DNA from: CAYNTC01 sp964432925
GTDB taxonomy: Bacteria; Planctomycetota; Phycisphaerae; Sedimentisphaerales; Anaerobacaceae
Direction: 5' to 3'
Assembly (NCBI GenBank): GCA_964432925.1
Contig: CAYSPM010000152.1
Coordinates: 1 to 5,816, forward strand
DNA length: 5,816 bases
Shown: piece after piece, positions 5,388 through 5,816 of the stretch
Numbering within the stretch: the stretch's first letter is position 1
Layout of the letters: each line of letters begins with the position of its first letter
Translations under genes and position numbers: made by a program
The notes under the pieces: generated by a model
Database searches by the model: none
The model's input: only the letters and a program-made list of their open reading frames with translations
Told to the model about the DNA's origin: nothing

Positions 5388-5391
5388 AAAG

Positions 5392-5736
5392 ATGACCAAG
5401 AGCTATTTTGTATATATCCTGGCAAGTAAGAAAAACGGTACTTTGTACACCGGCGTAACTGGTGACCTCCTAAAAAGGGTATATCAACATAAGGAACGAT
5501 TGGTACCGGGTTTCACTCGCAAGTATAACGTTCATATGCTTGTGTATTATGAGAAGTATTCAGATATCTATAGTGCAATTGAAAGGGAAAAACGGCTGAA
5601 GAAATGGAATCGGCAATGGAAAATTAATCTCATCGAGTCAGCCAATTCGGATTGGAATGATTTGTATAATGGATTGCATACGGTTGTCGTTGGATCAACC
5701 AGTCAGTGCATGGATTCCGCAACAAGTGCGGAATGA
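5392..5736 (+). CDS. GIY-YIG (URI-type) nuclease domain protein
   Basis: This 114-residue protein is a single-domain GIY-YIG nuclease of the small YhbQ/UPF0213-like type. The two halves of the name motif appear as VYIL (7-10) and LYTGVT (18-23; T replaces the usual I). DLLKRVYQHK (25-34) follows, with the likely catalytic Arg29 and His33. AIEREKRLKKWNRQWK (62-77) carries the likely metal-binding Glu66, and the family-typical WNDLY is at 88-92. The last 20 or so residues depart from the family, and the final DSATSAE plus the stop codon are encoded by a palindromic repeat. ATG 5392 is preferred; an in-frame TTG at 5359 would add SFPRRRESR, which is pure repeat translation. Family members can cut DNA, but the target here is unknown. 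Host repair or repeat mobility are both possible. Confidence 0.85.
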   Translation: MTKSYFVYILASKKNGTLYTGVTGDLLKRVYQHKERLVPGFTRKYNVHMLVYYEKYSDIYSAIEREKRLKKWNRQWKINLIESANSDWNDLYNGLHTVVVGSTSQCMDSATSAE

Positions 5737-5738
5737 CA
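5711..5738 (-). repeat. Palindromic repeat, right copy, inverted, overlapping the GIY-YIG stop
   Basis: TGGATTCCGC (5711-5720), a 7-nt centre AACAAGT and GCGGAATGACA (5728-5738) form a 7-bp stem ATTCCGC/GCGGAAT. On the minus strand it reads GTCATTCCGC..GCGGAATCCA, the same family as the left copy with one fewer C in each arm. The stop TGA (5734-5736) is part of the arm, so the hairpin is both coding end and repeat. Confidence 0.8.
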
Positions 5739-5765
5739 AGGCCGCTTTGCATAGAACATCTTTGC

Positions 5766-5816
5766 TGTCATTCCCGCCCCGTGACAAAGCATGGGGTAAA
5801 CTCCGGCGGGAATCCA
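5766..5816 (+). repeat. Palindromic repeat, long form with nested hairpin, at right edge
   Basis: TGTCATTCCCGCC (5766-5778) pairs with GGCGGGAATCCA (5805-5816). The centre holds a second hairpin, CCCCGTG (5777-5783) with CATGGGG (5790-5796). This is the same outer family as at 5360, in the same orientation, with about 26 nt of internal structured sequence instead of 4. It reaches the last base of the window, so its right boundary is not seen. Confidence 0.8.

Larger units (their letters stand above)
5360..5738 (+). mobile_element. Possible small cassette: GIY-YIG gene bounded by inverted palindromic repeats
   Basis: A single small nuclease gene is bounded on the left by a repeat in the plus orientation (5360-5387) and on the right by a related copy in the opposite orientation (5711-5738). 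The right copy supplies the end of the coding sequence. The unit is about 380 bp and sits directly after kdsB. No target-site duplication can be recognised. Mobility is inferred from this layout and from the general link between GIY-YIG nucleases and mobile DNA. Confidence 0.35.

Noticed and set aside
5359..5391. TTG 5359 as start of the GIY-YIG protein
   Set aside because: The added SFPRRRESRK is the translation of the palindromic repeat. The conserved domain begins after the ATG at 5392, which fits family length.

Overview
The window looks like ordinary chromosome from a diderm (Gram-negative-type) bacterium. It carries a Kdo-activating gene (kdsB), lumazine synthase (ribH), nusB, an orphan-looking ParA ATPase, a tRNA-Leu and a long TPR protein. 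The mid-range base composition, the ribH-nusB neighbourhood and the abundance of small palindromic and tandem repeats would suit a Planctomycetota/Phycisphaerae-like genome or a similar environmental lineage. That placement is inference; nothing here fixes the taxon.

Layout. On the minus strand are tRNA-Leu(UAA) (1-84, at the window edge) and, upstream of it, a 12-unit TPR protein (275-1651). A divergent gap (1652-1991) separates these from the plus-strand genes ribH (1992-2456), nusB (2594-3019), parA (3254-4162), kdsB (4456-5331) and a small GIY-YIG nuclease gene (5392-5736). ribH and nusB are a familiar pairing. The gaps of 137 to 293 bp between the genes are wide for a tight operon. kdsB has its own near-consensus sigma70-type promoter at 4307-4335.

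The unusual content is the repeats. (1) The gaps on both sides of nusB carry the same two repeat modules in the same order, each with its central part present or reduced. (2) kdsB is about 40-45 residues longer than its family because two repeat-derived DNA segments sit in frame inside it. The two segments share an 18-nt motif (17/18 identical) that is read in two different frames. One segment contains a palindromic-type repeat and the other a heptanucleotide tandem array. (3) The GIY-YIG gene begins directly after one palindromic CATTCCCGC/GCGGGAATCCA repeat and ends inside a second, inverted copy that supplies its last codons and stop. A third, longer copy runs to the window's right edge. 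Together these suggest a genome colonised by small mobile repeats, including insertions tolerated in an essential-type gene, and a possible nuclease-plus-repeat cassette.
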